Assembly: GCF_021568695.1 (NCBI RefSeq)
Contig: NZ_JAKGTI010000001.1
Location: 620,001-684,000, forward strand
Reading direction: 5' to 3'
Length of the DNA stretch: 64,000 nucleotides
Source of the DNA: Maritalea mediterranea
GTDB lineage: Bacteria; Pseudomonadota; Alphaproteobacteria; Rhizobiales; Devosiaceae
Shown: in pieces, positions 62,686 to 64,000 of the stretch
Numbering within the stretch: the stretch's first letter is position 1
Layout: the number at the start of each line of letters is the position of its first letter
Notes under the pieces: generated by a model
Seen by the model: the letters and a program-made list of their open reading frames with translations, nothing else
The model's database searches: none
Told to the model about the DNA's origin: nothing
Program-made: the position numbers and the translations under genes

Positions 62686-63654
62686 CTATATTCGCCCAAC
62701 TGGGCTTTCTTGTGCACCGGCTTGTGCAGCGAGCAGACATAGCCAGTCATGGGCGATATGTGCCGCGGCAAGTGCGGTGATTTCGGCGTGGTCGAATGGC
62801 GGTGAGACCTCCACAACATCCATCCCGATCAAGTTGAGAGTCTTAAGCCCACGTATAAACTCCAGCCCTTGCCATGAATTTAATCCGCCTGGCACCGGCG
62901 TGCCAGTGCCGGGGGCGAATGCAGGGTCTAATCCATCGATATCAAAACTGATGTAAACCGGCGCATCTTTGGCGCGCTGCTTGACAATATCAAGTGCTGC
63001 ATCGATGCCGTTTCGGTGTATCCAAGGGCTTGTTAAAATTTCGAAGCCACAATCAGTATCATTGTAGGTACGCAATCCGACTTGAGTTGATTTCCCAACA
63101 TCGACTATCCCCTGTTTCGCGGCGCGGGCGAACATAGTGCCATGATCTGACCTGACGCCGTCATCCGCCCACGTGTCGCAATGTGCGTCAATTTGGATAA
63201 GAGCCACTGGACCGTATTTTTCAGCATGTGCTTGCAAAATTGGGTAGGAAATTGAATGATCGCCGCCGATGGACAGGAGTTTCGTGTCTGTACTTAGAAT
63301 GTCCGCAACTTGGGTTTTGATGGCATCGCCGATCGTTTCGGGGTGGTGGGGGTCAAGCATCACGTCGCCAAAATCCACCACGTCCAGATGTTCGAATGGA
63401 TCGAATCCCCAAGGAAAAGCCGAAAGCTCTGCCAGTTGAACGGATGCCTGGCGCACCGCACGTGGCCCAAGGCGGCAGCCTGGGCGGAAGCTTACCGCAT
63501 TGTCAAAGGGTACACCCATCACCGCCACGTCCACGCCGTCCAGCACTTGACTATATCTGCGGCGCAAAAAGCTAAGCGCGCCACCATAGGTCATTTCTGG
63601 CCAGCGGCCTCTATTATCTGCCTTGCGGAAAGCCTGATCGCCGGAATTGGACAT
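62686..63654 (-). CDS. speB: Agmatinase / ureohydrolase family protein
   Basis: Binuclear-manganese ureohydrolase of 322 residues. The metal ligands are in 'GGDHSISYPI' (His), 'QIDAHCDTWADD' (Asp-His-Asp) and 'SFDIDGLDPAFAPGTGTPVPGG' (two Asp). Members split agmatine to putrescine and urea, or act on guanidinobutyrate or guanidinopropionate; the sequence alone cannot tell them apart. With the PuuB genes, agmatine to putrescine is the most coherent reading, so the operon could convert agmatine to GABA. It follows the second puuB by 8 bases. Confidence 0.88.
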   Translation of the reverse strand: MSNSGDQAFRKADNRGRWPEMTYGGALSFLRRRYSQVLDGVDVAVMGVPFDNAVSFRPGCRLGPRAVRQASVQLAELSAFPWGFDPFEHLDVVDFGDVMLDPHHPETIGDAIKTQVADILSTDTKLLSIGGDHSISYPILQAHAEKYGPVALIQIDAHCDTWADDGVRSDHGTMFARAAKQGIVDVGKSTQVGLRTYNDTDCGFEILTSPWIHRNGIDAALDIVKQRAKDAPVYISFDIDGLDPAFAPGTGTPVPGGLNSWQGLEFIRGLKTLNLIGMDVVEVSPPFDHAEITALAAAHIAHDWLCLLAAQAGAQESPVGRI

Positions 63655-63662
63655 AACAACGC

Positions 63663-64000
63663 TTACAACCCCAGCTTATCTTTAATGCTGTAATACCATG
63701 AGCCGACCACAGAATAGGGCACGCGAAACATCTGTCCGCCGGGGAATGGGATATAGGGCACTTTTTCAAACACATCAAAGCGTTCATTGTCGCCCGAAAT
63801 CGCTTCGGCCAAAATCCGTCCGAATGTATGCGATCCGGTGACGCCGTGGCCTGAATAGCCGTGGGCAAAATAGGTGTTATTGTTCAATCGACCCAATTGC
63901 GGCACCCGGCTGAAGGAAAGGGCAAAATTGCCGCTCCAGGCATATTCGATTTTAGTTGTTTTTAGTTCGGGGAAAACCCGATCCATGTTTTTGCGCAGCT
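63663..64000 (-). CDS. puuB: Gamma-glutamylputrescine oxidoreductase-like enzyme 2 (5'-partial, cut by the window end)
   Basis: Only the C-terminal 112 residues or so are in the window. 'SFSRVPQLGRLNNNTYFAHGYSGHGV' (shown in part) and 'GSWYYSIKDKLGL' correspond to the end of the PuuB at 60662 ('YKIKDKLEKYP'), so this is a related but distinct copy. The reading frame runs on through 64000 (L-R-K-N before the first Met at 63986). It is the most upstream of the four visible genes of the minus-strand operon. Confidence 0.85.
   Translation of the reverse strand, partial: LRKNMDRVFPELKTTKIEYAWSGNFALSFSRVPQLGRLNNNTYFAHGYSGHGVTGSHTFGRILAEAISGDNERFDVFEKVPYIPFPGGQMFRVPYSVVGSWYYSIKDKLGL

Overview
The window reads as a chromosomal segment of an alphaproteobacterium, most likely a Hyphomicrobiales member; a Devosiaceae/Maritalea-like genome is a guess from gene content. 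Supporting signs are the ffs-dnaX-ybaB-recR order, argB followed by a pyrimidine 5'-nucleotidase, a CpaA-F/TadBCD pilus locus, a Cys-poor DnaX, and a short SRP RNA. Coding density is high and almost every gene is intact. I see no prophage, transposase or CRISPR array.

Layout. (1) 1-2233: the end of a YnjCD-like ABC importer. (2) 2442-15264: one long plus-strand operon for nucleoside uptake and breakdown. It holds a BMP-type binding protein, a double ATPase, two permeases, cytidine deaminase, purine nucleoside phosphorylase, deoxyribose-phosphate aldolase, a double-length ALDH16-type aldehyde dehydrogenase, a small uncharacterised protein, thymidine phosphorylase, phosphopentomutase and uracil phosphoribosyltransferase. 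Together they import (deoxy)nucleosides, release bases, and take the sugar through deoxyribose 5-phosphate to glyceraldehyde 3-phosphate and acetaldehyde; the ALDH plausibly oxidises the acetaldehyde. (3) 15957-27089: a Flp/Tad pilus locus in divergent blocks, with no recognisable cpaD. (4) 27263-31492: leucyl aminopeptidase, a 2-hydroxyacid dehydrogenase, a membrane-anchored cytochrome c with an acidic tail, and prephenate dehydratase. (5) 31572-34471: SRP RNA, dnaX, ybaB, recR. (6) 34717-40546: accessory-looking stretch with ornithine cyclodeaminase behind an upstream region rich in inverted repeats, a small membrane protein, an AraC regulator, a flavin-split-barrel protein, a 359-base spacer carrying two palindromic elements, an AT-richer HNH-like gene, and rmuC. 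(7) 40723-50137: housekeeping def-fmt-truA, dapD-dapE, a LOG-family protein, a WYL regulator, argB with a nucleotidase, and a glutamine amidotransferase. (8) 50199-56032: a GGDEF-EAL protein, then engB, yidC, rnpA and rpmH. (9) 56349-60039: a TVP38 membrane protein, a flavoprotein disulfide reductase and an orphan histidine kinase. (10) 60168-64000: tRNA-Arg(ACG), a geneless 417-base stretch, and a polyamine-catabolism operon (two PuuB-like oxidases, agmatinase family, glutamine amidotransferase), cut by the window end.

No wholly new multi-gene system is obvious. The best candidates for undescribed biology are the small protein inside the deo operon, the interleaved inverted repeats upstream of ornithine cyclodeaminase, the secretin-less N-domain protein of the pilus locus, and the HNH-like gene beside the palindromic repeats. 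All functional calls come from reading motifs by eye; no database search was run.
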